A DNA stretch of 64,000 nt from Nitrincola salilacus (GTDB taxonomy: Bacteria; Pseudomonadota; Gammaproteobacteria; Pseudomonadales; Balneatricaceae): assembly GCF_046271865.1 (NCBI RefSeq), contig NZ_CP176580.1:3906001-3970000 (forward strand). The letters are read 5' to 3'. Every line of letters begins with the position of its first letter. The stretch's first letter is position 1. Positions 17,728 through 26,420 of the stretch are shown here, piece by piece. Under the pieces are notes generated by a model that made no database searches, had not been told where the DNA came from, and worked only from the letters and a program-made list of their open reading frames with translations. A program made the position numbers and the translations under genes.

Positions 17728-19287
17728 TTATGCCCGAAGATGACGCAATCTGAGGCCACATAGCAGCAGCATCAGCATATAAACCAACCCACCGGCCACA
17801 ACCAGCAGTGTCATATGCCATATTTTTGACCACATATCGCCCTGCAGCCACACCTGAATATCACCGATCAGCCAGAACAGACACCCCAGCATCGCCAGAT
17901 TGGCCGCCAGCATCCGCGCCAGCGCCACACCCCAGCCAGGCTGCCACTGGTACACATCACTGCGCAGCAGGCCGCGCAGCAGGAGTCCGGCATTCAGAAA
18001 GGCAGACAGCGAAGTCGCCAGCGCCAGCCCGACATGATCCAGCGGCCAGACCAGAATCAGGTTCAGTACCATATTCGCCACCATCGCCCAGATCCCGATG
18101 CGCACCGGTGTTTTCATATCCTGACGGGAAAAATACCCACTCGCCAGCACCTTGATAAGCATGAAGGCGAGCAACCCCACCGAGTAGGCACGCAGACTCA
18201 TCGCCGACATGTAAACATCGCGGTCCGTCATCTCGCCATAATGAAAAAGCGTGGCGATCAACGGACCAGCCAGCACCATCAGTGCCAGCGCCGCCGGAAT
18301 CCCGATCAGCAACAGCATGCGCAAGCCCCAGTCCAGGGTCTGAGAAAACTCCAACCCGCTCTTGCTGGCATGCTTACGCGACAGGCTGGGCAGAATCACT
18401 GTCGCGATGGCAATACCGAAAACGCCCAGCGGTAACTCAACCAGACGGTCCGAGTAGTAGAGCCAGGAGACACTGCCGTTTTGCAGAAAAGACGCCAGGA
18501 TCGTATCCAGCATCAGATTGATCTGTGCCACCGATACACCGAACAGCGCAGGCACCATCAGACGCAAGATCCGCTTGACACCCTCATCATTCAACACCGG
18601 CTCAGGCTTCGGTAACAGGCGCATGCGAGCCAGAAAGGGCAGTTGAAACAGCAACTGCACGACACCCGCCATCAACACACCCCAGGCGAGCGCCAGAATC
18701 GGCGGATCGAACATCGGACTGAGAAACACCGCAGCCACAATCAGCGAGAGATTCAGAAACACCGGTGTAAACGCCGGCACGGCAAAGCGCTCATAGCTGT
18801 TGAGGATCGCTCCACAGAAGGCAGTCAGTGAGATCAGCATCAGGTAGGGGAAGGTGATCCTCAGCATCTGAGAGGCCATATGGAAACGCTCATCATCTGC
18901 CAGATAGAAACCAGGCGCAAAGATCGCCGCCAGCACCGGCGCCGCCATAACGACCAGAACCGTCACCATGATCAGCGTCATACCGAGACTTGCCGCCACG
19001 CGATTCACCAGTTGCTGCACTGCTGCCAGATCACGCTGCGCCCTGTATTCCGACAGCACCGGCACGAAGGCCTGGGAAAAAGCGCCCTCGGCAAACAGCC
19101 TGCGCATGAAGTTGGGGATCTTGAACGCGACAAAAAAAGCATCCGCATGATCACCGGCACCGAAATAGTTGGCAATCACGACATCCCTGGCGAGCCCGAG
19201 CACACGCGAGATCATCGTCATGAGACCAACGATGCCGCTTGAGCGTAACAGACCCGGGCTTTTCTTTTCCTGCTGAGACACCTGCAC
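17728..19287 (-). CDS. murJ: Lipid II flippase MurJ (MviN)
   Basis: An integral membrane protein of about 519 residues, with some 14 helices of the MOP superfamily, that flips lipid II across the inner membrane for peptidoglycan synthesis. Family signatures SRVLGLARDVVIANYFGAG and RRLFAEGAFSQAFVPVLSEY are near the N-terminus. The ORF opens far upstream, but no ribosome site supports that start. A GGGAG five bases before the GTG at 19287 gives VQVSQQEKKS; another GTG two codons later is also possible. It lies divergent from rpsT and upstream of ribF. Confidence 0.94.
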   Translation of the reverse strand: MQVSQQEKKSPGLLRSSGIVGLMTMISRVLGLARDVVIANYFGAGDHADAFFVAFKIPNFMRRLFAEGAFSQAFVPVLSEYRAQRDLAAVQQLVNRVAASLGMTLIMVTVLVVMAAPVLAAIFAPGFYLADDERFHMASQMLRITFPYLMLISLTAFCGAILNSYERFAVPAFTPVFLNLSLIVAAVFLSPMFDPPILALAWGVLMAGVVQLLFQLPFLARMRLLPKPEPVLNDEGVKRILRLMVPALFGVSVAQINLMLDTILASFLQNGSVSWLYYSDRLVELPLGVFGIAIATVILPSLSRKHASKSGLEFSQTLDWGLRMLLLIGIPAALALMVLAGPLIATLFHYGEMTDRDVYMSAMSLRAYSVGLLAFMLIKVLASGYFSRQDMKTPVRIGIWAMVANMVLNLILVWPLDHVGLALATSLSAFLNAGLLLRGLLRSDVYQWQPGWGVALARMLAANLAMLGCLFWLIGDIQVWLQGDMWSKIWHMTLLVVAGGLVYMLMLLLCGLRLRHLRA

Positions 19288-19494
19288 TTCAACTCCCGAA
19301 ATGGTAAGATAAACACTGGCGCCGATAATAGCTGTCTTTGCCCCAAGCTGAAACAAGCGTGTGCAGTGGCAGTGCAAAAAACTCTCGGGTTTGAGTTGAC
19401 AAAGGCGCCATTAACATGAATAATCTCGCGTCTAATTTTCGGCACCTATGGCGCCGTATATTGCTGATCAACTAAAGTTTTAAGGAGCCAGACT

Positions 19495-19758
19495 GTGGCG
19501 AATTCCGCAGGATCCCGTAAACGTGCCCGCCAGGCGGAGAAGCGTCGTCAACAAAACGCTAGCCTGCGCTCCATGGCACGCACTTATCTGAAAAAAATCA
19601 TCAAAGCAATTGATGCTGGTGATCAAGCCGCTGCACAGGATGCTTTCAAAGTTGCCCAGCCAATCCTGGACAGCTCTGTATCCAAAGGCATTTTCCACAA
19701 GAACAAGATGGCCCGCCACAAGAGCCGTCTGACTGCAAAAATCAAGGCACTGGCTTAA
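19495..19758 (+). CDS. rpsT: 30S ribosomal protein S20
   Basis: An 87-residue basic protein that binds 16S rRNA. The N-terminus ANSAGSRKRARQAEKRR and the C-terminal KNKMARHKSRLTAKIKAL are diagnostic. It starts with GTG at 19495 after AAGGAG (19482-19487); non-ATG starts are common for rpsT and limit its translation. A strong terminator follows. Confidence 0.98.
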   Translation: MANSAGSRKRARQAEKRRQQNASLRSMARTYLKKIIKAIDAGDQAAAQDAFKVAQPILDSSVSKGIFHKNKMARHKSRLTAKIKALA

Positions 19759-19810
19759 GCCATATCAGCCTGCCGTACGCTCCGCGTTACGGCCTGCAGT
19801 CTGCCTGAAA

Positions 19811-19845
19811 CATAAAAACCGGCTCACGCCGGTTTTTATGTTTTT
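19811..19845. terminator. Bidirectional rho-independent terminator between rpsT and proB
   Basis: A perfect 13-bp stem CATAAAAACCGGC/GCCGGTTTTTATG with a TCAC loop, followed by TTTTT. The A-rich 5' arm means it can also act on the convergent proB transcript. The rest of 19846-19924 shows only a T-rich stretch. Confidence 0.92.
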
Positions 19846-19924
19846 GCTTTTTCTTTTTTCGCACACCCAGCCAGCACACCTTACACACTACTCCAGCCTG
19901 CGCAAAGAGGCCCTGACCTGACAC

Positions 19925-21049
19925 TCAGGCCAGTACCATATTATCCCGATGCACCAACTCTTCCTCACCCATGAAACCGAGTATCGACTCTATTTCACGA
20001 CTGGAGCGCCCAACAATACGACTCGCATCCTCAACCCCGTAATTTGTCAGACCACGCGCAATCAAACGCCCGGACTCATCCACCACCATCACCATCTCGC
20101 CACGCGAGAAATCACCACTGACACTGCGCACACCGGCTGGCAACAGACTGCGCCCTGAGCGCGTCAGAGCCGTCACCGCACCCGCATCAATGACAACCGC
20201 GCCACGCGCCTGCAACTGTCCGGCAATCCACTGTTTGCGTGCAGCCATTGGCTCACGCTCCGGCGTCAGCAAGGTCCCTAACAACTCCGACTGATGCAGC
20301 CGCAGCAGCACATCCGGCTCGCGCCCACTGGCAATAACAGTCACAGCGCCGGAGCGCGCTGCCAGCTTCGCCGCACGCACCTTGGTCGCCATACCACCAC
20401 GCCCAAGCTTGCCACCACCACCCGCCATAGCGATCAGTGATTCATCATCAGCACGCGCTTCGGAAATAAAACGAGCATCAGGATTACCTCGCGGATCAGA
20501 ATCAAACAGGCCACTCTGATCGGTCAGCAGTATCAGCGCATCTGCTTCAATCGCATTAGCCACCAAAGCACCCAGCGTGTCGTTATCCCCGAATCGGATC
20601 TCGTCGGTAGCAACCGTATCATTCTCATTCACCACCGCGATAACACCCAACCCAACCAGCGTACGCATGGTGGAGCGAGCATTCAAATAACGGCGGCGAT
20701 TGGACAAATCATCATGCGTCAGCAAAATCTGTGCAGTATGGATACCATGGCGCATGAAGTTAGCTTCATACGCCTGCACCAACCCCATCTGACCGATAGC
20801 AGCAGCCGCCTGCAAACGATGCACCTCATGCGGTCGATCACGCCAACCCAGACGAGTCATCCCCTCGGCAACCGCGCCTGATGAAACCAGAATCAACTCC
20901 ATCCCTGCACCGCGTAACTTAACCAACTGCTCAACCCAGCGCGAGATAGCCGCCTGATCAAGCCCCTGACCATCATTCGTCAACAACGAGCTGCCTATCT
21001 TGACAACCCAACGTCCTTTTTTTGCCAATTTCTCGCGTGCAGCGCTCAC
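19925..21049 (-). CDS. proB: Glutamate 5-kinase ProB
   Basis: A 374-residue enzyme that phosphorylates glutamate as the first step of proline synthesis; usually feedback-inhibited by proline. An amino-acid-kinase domain (VVKIGSSLLT near the start, NENDTVATDEIRFGDNDTLGA, GRGGMATKVRAAKLA) precedes a C-terminal PUA domain (about 280-360). It follows obgE by 13 bases in the rplU-rpmA-obgE-proB order common in this group. Confidence 0.97.
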   Translation of the reverse strand: MSAAREKLAKKGRWVVKIGSSLLTNDGQGLDQAAISRWVEQLVKLRGAGMELILVSSGAVAEGMTRLGWRDRPHEVHRLQAAAAIGQMGLVQAYEANFMRHGIHTAQILLTHDDLSNRRRYLNARSTMRTLVGLGVIAVVNENDTVATDEIRFGDNDTLGALVANAIEADALILLTDQSGLFDSDPRGNPDARFISEARADDESLIAMAGGGGKLGRGGMATKVRAAKLAARSGAVTVIASGREPDVLLRLHQSELLGTLLTPEREPMAARKQWIAGQLQARGAVVIDAGAVTALTRSGRSLLPAGVRSVSGDFSRGEMVMVVDESGRLIARGLTNYGVEDASRIVGRSSREIESILGFMGEEELVHRDNMVLA

Positions 21050-21062
21050 TTAGCTCTCTCCG

Positions 21063-22256
21063 TCAGCGAACCCATTCAACTTCAACGTCGTAATCATCGT
21101 CGTCAAAATCATCATCCCAGTCATCATCATCCTTTTTGGCCTTCTGCTCGGCACGCAGACGCTCCAGATTTTCACGCGCTTCACGATCAATCACAGCACG
21201 CGTCGCACCTTCCTGCTCAAGAATTTCAGGATTTTCAGCAATCGCCTCAACCCGAGCATCCAGGAAGTCCTGCAGATCATGCACCAGCTTTTGCAGACCC
21301 ATCTTGTTCAGCGCCGATACTTTATACACCGGACCATCCCACTCAAGCGCATCAAGCACCTGCTGACAGGCAGCGTCTTGCTCCCCTTCAGGCAGCAGAT
21401 CCAGCTTATTCAACACCAACCAACGCGGCTGCTGCGCCAGCGTTGCACTGAAGCGAGTCAGCTCCGCCACCGCAGTCTGCGCCGCTTTTGCCGGAGTCAA
21501 ATCATCCCAGGGCGCCATATCCACCAGATGCAACAACACACGGTTACGCGCCAGATGCTTGAGGAAGCGAATCCCCAACCCGGCACCCTTGGCAGCACCT
21601 TCGATAATGCCCGGAATATCCGCCACGACAAAACTACGATGCGCCTCAGTCCTGACCACCCCCAGATTCGGCACCAGCGTGGTGAAAGGATAATCCGCCA
21701 CTTTGGGCTTAGCCGAGGAAACAGAGCGAATCAGTGTCGATTTGCCAGCATTTGGCAAACCCAACAGACCCACATCCGCCAGCACCTTCAATTCCAGGCG
21801 CAGATTTCGCAGCTCTCCGGGCGAACCCTTGGTGGTCTGGCGCGGCGAGCGGTTGACACTGCTTTTATAGCGCGTGTTACCCAGACCATGGAACCCACCC
21901 TGAGCAATCTTCTCACGCTGACCAATAACCGTCAGATCCGCCAGCACTTCATCCGTATCAATATCAACTACCGTGGTTCCAACCGGGACCATCAACACCA
22001 GATCTTCACCCTTGCCGCCAGTACAGTTACTGCCACGACCCGATTCACCATTCTGCGATTTGTAGTAACGGGTAAAACGATAATCAACCAGCGTATTCAG
22101 CCCGGCATCCGCCTCAACATATACCGAGCCGCCATCGCCACCATCACCACCATCCGGCCCACCTTTCGGGATGAATTTTTCACGCCGAAAGCTCATACAC
22201 CCGTTACCACCTTTACCGGCTTCAACGGTAATCAACGCTTCATCGACAAACTTCAT
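21063..22256 (-). CDS. obgE: Obg-family GTPase ObgE/CgtA
   Basis: A 397-residue GTPase involved in 50S ribosome assembly and stress control. The glycine-rich OBG domain (KGGPDGGDGGDGGSVY) comes first, then the G domain with G1 GLPNAGKST, G3 DIPGI and G4 NKLDLL, then an acidic C-terminal tail rich in Asp (about 370-397). A terminator lies between it and rpmA, so expression is probably partly uncoupled from the ribosomal genes. Confidence 0.97.
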   Translation of the reverse strand: MKFVDEALITVEAGKGGNGCMSFRREKFIPKGGPDGGDGGDGGSVYVEADAGLNTLVDYRFTRYYKSQNGESGRGSNCTGGKGEDLVLMVPVGTTVVDIDTDEVLADLTVIGQREKIAQGGFHGLGNTRYKSSVNRSPRQTTKGSPGELRNLRLELKVLADVGLLGLPNAGKSTLIRSVSSAKPKVADYPFTTLVPNLGVVRTEAHRSFVVADIPGIIEGAAKGAGLGIRFLKHLARNRVLLHLVDMAPWDDLTPAKAAQTAVAELTRFSATLAQQPRWLVLNKLDLLPEGEQDAACQQVLDALEWDGPVYKVSALNKMGLQKLVHDLQDFLDARVEAIAENPEILEQEGATRAVIDREARENLERLRAEQKAKKDDDDWDDDFDDDDYDVEVEWVR

Positions 22257-22357
22257 AACACCCCCCGAAAGGTAAACTGAATCCGATCAACCACCCGAAC
22301 AGAGCAGCCCACCGATCTATACTTCGCACAGCTAACCCACTGCACACGCTACAAACG

Positions 22358-22388
22358 AAAAAAGCTCCGCCGGGGCGGAGCTTTTTTT
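22358..22388 (-). terminator. Rho-independent terminator after rpmA
   Basis: A stem of AAAAAGCTCCG type pairs with CGGAGCTTTTT around a GC-rich loop, with T-runs on both strands, 18 bases past the rpmA stop. It would end or attenuate the rplU-rpmA transcript before obgE. Confidence 0.9.
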
Positions 22389-22405
22389 CAGGTCTGGCTG
22401 TCAGC

Positions 22406-22663
22406 TCAGGCTGGTACGATGCTAACGTATTTACGCTTGTTAGCACCTTTAACCTCAAACTTGACCACTCCTGCTGCTTTGGCAAACAGAGTGTGATCTT
22501 TACCACAACCAACATTCTCACCCGCATGGAATTTGGTTCCGCGCTGACGGATCAGAATATTACCCGCCAGTACAACCTGTCCGCCGAAACGCTTCACACC
22601 CAGACGCTTGGATTGTGAGTCGCGGCCGTTACGCGTGGAACCACCCGCTTTCTTATGAGCCAT
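22406..22663 (-). CDS. rpmA: 50S ribosomal protein L27
   Basis: An 85-residue protein beginning AHKKAGGSTRNGRDSQSKRLG, the L27 hallmark; its N-terminus reaches the peptidyl-transferase centre. It follows rplU by 41 bases in the conserved L21-L27 pair. Confidence 0.98.
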   Translation of the reverse strand: MAHKKAGGSTRNGRDSQSKRLGVKRFGGQVVLAGNILIRQRGTKFHAGENVGCGKDHTLFAKAAGVVKFEVKGANKRKYVSIVPA

Positions 22664-22704
22664 TGTATCAATCTCCTATTCGGTTGTCGGTATCAATGCC
22701 TGAA

Positions 22705-23016
22705 TCAGGCGCTGATGCCTGTAATCTTGACTTCAGTAAACCACTGACGGTGGCCCTGGCGCTTCATGTGGTGCTTACGACGACGGAACTTGATGATAGT
22801 TACCTTATCGCCACGGCCGTGAGCCACAACTTCTGCAGACACCTTGGCACCTTCAACAACTGGCGCACCTACTGTAACGTCGTCACCGTTGCTGATCAGC
22901 AGCACACGATCAAACTCAACGTTGGCACCCTGCTCAGCAGCCAGTTTTTCCAGCTTCAGAGTCTGACCTTCCTGTACACGGTACTGCTTACCGCCACTAA
23001 CAATCACTGCAAACAT
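22705..23016 (-). CDS. rplU: 50S ribosomal protein L21
   Basis: A 103-residue ribosomal protein. FAVIVSGGKQYRVQEGQTLKLEKL and the C-terminal KFRRRKHHMKRQGHRQ are diagnostic of L21. In most gammaproteobacteria the gene upstream and divergent is ispB. Here ispB is 30 kb away, with the biosynthetic island between them, yet the rplU promoter is intact. Confidence 0.98.
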   Translation of the reverse strand: MFAVIVSGGKQYRVQEGQTLKLEKLAAEQGANVEFDRVLLISNGDDVTVGAPVVEGAKVSAEVVAHGRGDKVTIIKFRRRKHHMKRQGHRQWFTEVKITGISA

Positions 23017-23169
23017 AATATTCTCCGATTAATGACCTATCCGGCTACTAAAACGACACCTGCTTCTAATGGCTTGATCCACCTCATGTGGAGCAGGTCG
23101 ATCGCCTTGATCAAGACAACTCGACACCATATGACAGGGAGCGAAATATGCATAGGTTCAGGGCGCGCA

Positions 23170-23198
23170 ATTATACAGCCAGAAAACTACAGATTCAA
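23170..23198 (-). promoter_or_regulatory. Sigma-70 promoter of rplU
   Basis: On the minus strand TTGAAT, 17 bases, TATAAT, followed by the GC-rich discriminator TGCGCGCCC typical of ribosomal-protein promoters. It leaves a leader of about 150 bases before rplU. It fixes the left limit of the ancestral chromosome next to the island. Confidence 0.8.
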
Positions 23199-23361
23199 CC
23201 CTGATATACCATCAAATGTTCGTCCGAACTTACATCCAGCAACTCTCATCAACTCACCGACATACAGATAAACCACTGGATTATTGGCAATATGCGGCCC
23301 CTCTATCTCAACTGCTTGGCATAGCCGTCTGATGCAGCTTCTGCAAAGGGGTAATTCTCTA
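23199..23361. other. Non-coding island edge between rplU promoter and the last island gene
   Basis: Together with the rplU leader this is a 345-base stretch without a convincing gene. An open frame exists on the minus strand (23187-23378), but it has no ribosome site or recognisable product and overlaps the rplU -35 region. I see no terminator, direct repeat, tRNA or recombinase site here, so how the island joined cannot be read from this side. Confidence 0.5.
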
Positions 23362-24246
23362 TTATTCGCTAGCCTCAAGCTTTTGCACTCCGATAAGCTT
23401 CAGATGGTAAGAAACATCATCGTCCCGCCAGTCAAGCCGAGCAATCACCGGCCCCAACTCAGTCATCCCCAGCCAAACCTGTAAGCCCTGTCCTAACCCA
23501 TTTTGATATGTGTAACTCTGAAGAGAGACCAATTCCTTGGCGTTAACTACCATGCTCTCATTGCTGGCTTCATGAAGAATAAATTCGAATACAGTAAGCT
23601 CCTCAGTATCCAGCAAATTCAGCGCATGAGGCAGCTGTTTTGCGCTCTCAATCCAGAAACAGGGCAGGTTCAACAAACTGGTGTCAACTTCATCAACGCC
23701 AATGCGCAACACACGATTATCTGGCTTGTCTGAGCCTGTGAATAGTTGCACAACAGGCAACACGTCGACCAGGTCCGGTGTCATGCCAATCAGCAAACCA
23801 CTGGTTGCTTCGACCAGAGCCTGCACTTCAGCCTCTGAGGCGATTTTGACATGAGTCGTACTCATCCAGAGCTCATCCTCCTGCCGAACTGCCCGACTCC
23901 ACTTTGTACTGCCGTCTTCCAGAACACGAGTGTCGGCTTTGCGAAAACCATTTTTGTACTGCTCGACAGTCACCGAACGTATCTCAATATCACCACTCCA
24001 ATGGGTCATGTGCAGATGAGTGCGACTAATCACATCCATGGCGATTCCCTCAGTACGCCGCTCAATAGACATATTGCCGAACGGATGACCATCCACTTCC
24101 ACTTCATAGCTCGCGCGCATTGAAAGACACCCAGCCCAACCAACGGCTGGAAAAGTTGCAAGAGTCATCATTGCTATAGCCCAGAGCCAAACCCTGTCGG
24201 CTTCCGTGATGTTTATTTGCATTACACGTCGCACTGCACCTTCCAT
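23362..24246 (-). CDS. Secreted beta-rich protein of unknown function (DUF3108/DUF6134-like pattern)
   Basis: A 294-residue protein with an N-terminal hydrophobic signal segment (about residues 18-38, VWLWAIAMMTLATFPAVGWA). The mature part begins with alternating strands, including ASYEVEVDGHPFGNMSIERR. That form, YxVxxDGxxxGxxxxxx, recalls DUF3108/DUF6134 periplasmic lipid-binding-like proteins; the resemblance is by eye. The ATG at 24246 was chosen because AGGAGG sits six bases upstream; the ORF's first codon (a TTG) would abut it. It is the last gene behind the histidine kinase, ten bases after it, so it may take part in signal sensing or in binding the cationic product in the periplasm. 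No function is assigned. Confidence 0.6.
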   Translation of the reverse strand: MEGAVRRVMQINITEADRVWLWAIAMMTLATFPAVGWAGCLSMRASYEVEVDGHPFGNMSIERRTEGIAMDVISRTHLHMTHWSGDIEIRSVTVEQYKNGFRKADTRVLEDGSTKWSRAVRQEDELWMSTTHVKIASEAEVQALVEATSGLLIGMTPDLVDVLPVVQLFTGSDKPDNRVLRIGVDEVDTSLLNLPCFWIESAKQLPHALNLLDTEELTVFEFILHEASNESMVVNAKELVSLQSYTYQNGLGQGLQVWLGMTELGPVIARLDWRDDDVSYHLKLIGVQKLEASE

Positions 24247-24256
24247 AGCCAACCTC

Positions 24257-25600
24257 CTAATCCTGCTTTACTGAATCACCGCCCGTCGACTCATTACCCA
24301 ACAATGCCGAATGCCGCGGAAAATAAAGCTGTACCGTTGCACCGCCAAACTCATTGCTGGTGATATCCATTCGTCCGCCATGCAATGCCATCACTTTATT
24401 CACTATTGCCAGACCCAAACCAACACCACCAGTATCCCGGCTGCGACTATTATCGATACGGTAGAACGGTTGCAACACGGCCTGTCGCTGCGACTCCGGA
24501 ATACCGACACCGTCATCAAGTACACTGATACATATCCAGTCTGGCAGAGCAGTGGCGGTAATTTTGGTGTATCCATTAGCGTACTTTCTTGAATTCGTTA
24601 ACAGATTACTGAGGATCTTGAGCAGGCTTTTCTCTTCAGCCACTACCACTAATTCCTCGCTGCATTCGACCTCAATCACAAAACCATCACTCAGACGACA
24701 GGCCAATTTGCGGGCGTGTTCAATCACAGATAAAAGGAGAAGCGGCTCAGGATGCACCCTTGCGGAATAAAAGCTGAACTTAGAGTATGCGAGCATTTCA
24801 GCCACCAGTTCCTCTAACTGGGCAATATCTAGCTTCATGCTCTGTAGATAAGACTGCATCTCCTTGGGATCCTCAATTCGTTCCAATAGCTCAAGCGCAA
24901 AATTCAGCCGCATTACAGGTGTATTCAATTCATGGGAGGCGGTGCTAATCATGATTTCCTGTTCCTCAATCAACTGGCTGATTTGATTGGCCATAAAGTT
25001 AATAGCCTTAGCCAATTCATCCAAAGGTTGCGGTGCATCTTCATCGGCTTTCAGATCGAAGCGCCCGTCAGCAATACTCAGGCTGGCCCGAACCATATTG
25101 TTAATATGCCTGATAATGGGCCAGGACAACAGCAACACTGCGAGCGCAAAACTGATCAGAATGAATCCCAAAGTAACGCCGATCAACACGTTATATAAGG
25201 AATTCAAATCTCTATACGGTATATAAGAAACTACCCCCTTACCACAGGGGTTGAGATAGTACACTTCAACCTCATCACGGACAAAGCCACTGACAACCGA
25301 CATCGCCACGCCATTCTCAATCAAGTCGGCCTGCTTGTGTTCTGGCAAACTGCCGATACTGGAAAGAGCGATGTTATAGTTATAGTCATCGGCCAGTTTA
25401 TCGATAATCCACGGCCATTTATTATCTGGCTCGCTGCACAATCGAGTGGTCAGAATCTCGGTAAGGGCTTGGGTTAGGCGCAGATGCTCCCGACCAATAG
25501 CCTCTTCATACTGGTTTTCGAAGAAAATGCCTATAAGAACAAGGCAAAGCAATAAAGTAGTACTGACACCAACAAAAAAACGGAGGAAGAAAACTACCAT
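24257..25600 (-). CDS. Two-component sensor histidine kinase (RstB/PhoQ-like architecture)
   Basis: A 447-residue inner-membrane kinase. TM1 spans about 4-27, a periplasmic sensor about 30-136, and TM2 about 137-160. A HAMP domain follows (about 160-212), then the H-box with phospho-acceptor His223 (ASHELNTPV), N-box (LLTNSRKYANG) and G-box (GVGLGLAIVNKV). It overlaps the response regulator by seven bases. The sensor holds two cysteines (C55, C119) that might form a disulfide. Placement behind the RND pump suggests it senses the product or envelope damage (inference). Confidence 0.9.
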   Translation of the reverse strand: MVVFFLRFFVGVSTTLLLCLVLIGIFFENQYEEAIGREHLRLTQALTEILTTRLCSEPDNKWPWIIDKLADDYNYNIALSSIGSLPEHKQADLIENGVAMSVVSGFVRDEVEVYYLNPCGKGVVSYIPYRDLNSLYNVLIGVTLGFILISFALAVLLLSWPIIRHINNMVRASLSIADGRFDLKADEDAPQPLDELAKAINFMANQISQLIEEQEIMISTASHELNTPVMRLNFALELLERIEDPKEMQSYLQSMKLDIAQLEELVAEMLAYSKFSFYSARVHPEPLLLLSVIEHARKLACRLSDGFVIEVECSEELVVVAEEKSLLKILSNLLTNSRKYANGYTKITATALPDWICISVLDDGVGIPESQRQAVLQPFYRIDNSRSRDTGGVGLGLAIVNKVMALHGGRMDITSNEFGGATVQLYFPRHSALLGNESTGGDSVKQD

Positions 25601-26283
25601 TTATTTTGTGGGAATAGATAACCCCGCCCCCGAACCGTACGAATATATTGATACGGAGGCTCATGATCACCCAGCTTCCTTCTTAATGTGCTTACCCTCT
25701 GATCAACTGAACGATCTGTACCGTTGTACTCGAAACCACGCAAAGCGTTGAACAATTGCTCCCGCTTGATAATATGGCCGGAAGATTTGACCAGTTCCAC
25801 CAGCAAATCAAACTCGGCGTCAGTCACACCAATCTCCATGCCGTCTTTGTAGATCACCCTGTCTACAACATTGATTTGCAGATCCTGGGCACTGATCATA
25901 TGCTCGCTGTGCGCTTTTTCATTGCGGCGGCGAAGGAGTGCGAAAATTCTGGATATCAACACATGGGGGCGCAACGGCTTGGTAATATAGTCATCCACCC
26001 CACAATTGAGTGCTGTGACCTCAGTAAAATCATCATTATTGGCAGTCAACATTAAAACCGGCGAGCTATATCTGGTGCGCAGAGACTTACATATTTCTAT
26101 ACCGTCCATTCCCGGCAACATGTAGTCCAAAATCACAAGATCAGGCGATAACTTCAAAATTTCTTCACATGCACCCAGCCCTGTGAATAAGGCATAGGTT
26201 TCAAAGCCCTCACTCTGCAGGAACTGACAAACCAGTGATGACAGTCTGGTGTCATCCTCGACTAAAACTATGCTTCCTTTCAT
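25594..26283 (-). CDS. OmpR/PhoB-family response regulator
   Basis: A 229-residue regulator. The receiver has acidic pocket E9-D10-D11, phospho-acceptor D53 (VILDYMLPGMDG), a switch Thr (LMLTANN) and the conserved Lys (DYITKPLRP). The C-terminal winged helix is of OmpR type (about 130-225, ending IRTVRGRGYLF). It is cotranscribed with the kinase. Upstream, two TAACA half-sites 11 bases apart look like its own binding site, and similar motifs precede the efflux and synthase genes, so it is the likely pathway regulator. Confidence 0.92.
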   Translation of the reverse strand: MKGSIVLVEDDTRLSSLVCQFLQSEGFETYALFTGLGACEEILKLSPDLVILDYMLPGMDGIEICKSLRTRYSSPVLMLTANNDDFTEVTALNCGVDDYITKPLRPHVLISRIFALLRRRNEKAHSEHMISAQDLQINVVDRVIYKDGMEIGVTDAEFDLLVELVKSSGHIIKREQLFNALRGFEYNGTDRSVDQRVSTLRRKLGDHEPPYQYIRTVRGRGYLFPQNKW

Positions 26284-26323
26284 CTCTCTCTTCCATTTAA
26301 CAAAGCAGCTAAAGCAAAGTCCC

Positions 26324-26339
26324 TGTTAAGGGATTGTTA
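26324..26339 (-). promoter_or_regulatory. Direct-repeat operator candidate upstream of the response regulator
   Basis: On the minus strand TAACA-N6-TAACA, an 11-base periodic direct repeat typical of OmpR-family sites, 41 bases before the regulator's start codon. Within it, AACAATCCCTTA (26327-26338) recurs exactly at 52030-52041 between the synthase and the PPTase. Autoregulation is inferred. Confidence 0.5.
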
Positions 26340-26420
26340 GTCAACATTAAGCCATGGATAAATAAGCATCAATCTTTTTTGAGTAGCAACAAACTGCTAC
26401 AGAAGAACACATCAATGTGT

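Noticed and set aside
23187..23378. 63-codon minus-strand frame at the island edge
   Set aside because: It lacks a ribosome site, overlaps the rplU -35 element and the end of the neighbouring gene, and resembles no protein I know.
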